Of a stretch of DNA of 64,000 bases, positions 63,726-64,000 are shown piece after piece. This stretch comes from Paraburkholderia ultramafica. Lineage in GTDB: Bacteria; Pseudomonadota; Gammaproteobacteria; Burkholderiales; Burkholderiaceae. The notes below the pieces were generated by a model. The model did no database searches and had not been told where the DNA came from. It saw nothing but the letters and a program-made list of their open reading frames with translations. Where the stretch lies: NCBI RefSeq assembly GCF_902859915.1, contig NZ_CADIKK010000016.1, forward strand, positions 62,001 to 126,000. Direction: 5' to 3'. The first letter of the stretch is position 1, and every line of letters starts with the position of its first letter. Both the position numbers and the translations under genes were made by a program.

Positions 63726-64000
63726 TCATTGTGTCGGCTGCTCCGTCAATTCGCGCAGTGCCAGGAATTGCAAAAGCATGATGGTCTTGGCATCGACAAT
63801 TTCGCCGCAACGCATCGCTGCTAACGCTTCCTCCAGCGCCAGTTCGATGACTTCGATGTCCTCTCCCTCGGCTTCAATTCCGCCGCCACCTCCGACACGC
63901 GCCGCCGCATCGTATTCGGCGATGAAAAAGTGGAGTTTCTCCGTCACCGACCCGCGCTCCTTGTCGGCGACGGTCGTGACGCACAGCCCGACGATTGCCG
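63726..64000 (-). CDS. Nudix hydrolase, C-terminal part (runs off the window)
   Basis: At least 91 residues; the 5' end lies beyond the window. Blocks GSVTEKLHFFIAEYDAAARV, EAEGEDIEVIELALEEAL and IVDAKTIMLLQFLALRE match the C-terminal half of ADP-ribose/GDP-mannose pyrophosphatase-type (NudK-like) Nudix enzymes. The catalytic Nudix box would lie off-window, so integrity cannot be judged. Convergent with the broken SDR fusion. Confidence 0.75.
   Translation of the reverse strand, partial: AIVGLCVTTVADKERGSVTEKLHFFIAEYDAAARVGGGGGIEAEGEDIEVIELALEEALAAMRCGEIVDAKTIMLLQFLALRELTEQPTQ

Noticed and set aside
1..64000. CRISPR arrays, tRNA/rRNA genes, prophage or replication origin
   Set aside because: Looked for by eye on both strands; no spaced short repeats, no cloverleaf-type conserved tRNA words, no phage structural genes and no origin-like cluster found.

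Overview
The window looks like chromosome of a Burkholderiaceae bacterium, most likely the Paraburkholderia/Caballeronia/Burkholderia group. The reasons are an OmpC-type porin typical of that group, several LysR regulators, small exported and DUF3562-type proteins, high G+C and the accessory-replicon gene mix. No rRNA, tRNA or CRISPR array was seen. This assignment is inference from protein style; no search was run.

Layout. 0.4-10.8 kb: porin, a LysR/SDR/GST unit with a perfect operator-like dyad, several broken genes, then a LysR divergent from a methyltransferase and two membrane proteins. 11-15.5 kb: a periplasmic binding protein overlapping a large hybrid histidine kinase. 15.6-20.2 kb: a decayed stretch of truncated or fused remnants (AsnC, MocR-type aminotransferase, DJ-1/PfpI, thiolase start, acyl-CoA dehydrogenase, enoyl-CoA hydratase). 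20.2-24.7 kb: intact CoA-transferase, nitronate monooxygenase, DUF485 protein and ActP-type symporter. 26.3-31.7 kb: an FAD oxidoreductase with one amber codon, an NnrU-like protein, and a BTAD/alpha-beta-hydrolase fusion regulator divergent from an FAD monooxygenase. 31.8-40.4 kb: a seven-gene operon (branched-chain-amino-acid-type ABC importer, ferritin-like protein, DUF1989 protein, DadA-like oxidase) divergent from an Asp/Glu-racemase-superfamily enzyme. 40.5-43.2 kb: a UPF0182 membrane protein. 43.6-45.2 kb: a complete IS1182-family element. 45.4-56.4 kb: a gene-poor accessory region with a peptidoglycan-binding membrane protein, two tandem-duplicated secreted propeller-like proteins, a BON lipoprotein and a secreted phosphoesterase-like protein. 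57-64 kb: an atypical pyruvate-kinase-like protein, PpnP, a TMEM175-type channel with a shifted tail, a CGNR regulator facing a hydrolase locus, and a Nudix gene leaving the window.

Two themes stand out. First, decay: at least a dozen genes are truncated, frameshifted or joined out of frame to another gene by deletion, while neighbours are intact. This suggests recent, ongoing gene loss. Second, regulation readable from DNA: a 9-6-9 dyad before the first LysR gene, two GGGGACG heptamers 11 bp apart between the BTAD regulator and its divergent monooxygenase (the geometry known for SARP binding sites), and a 42-bp-period GTAACC/GTTACAG repeat between the CGNR regulator and the hydrolase genes.

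The best candidates for something undescribed are the BTAD-hydrolase regulator unit and the Liv/ferritin/DUF1989/DadA operon, which looks like an uptake and oxidation route for an unidentified amino-acid-like or amide compound.
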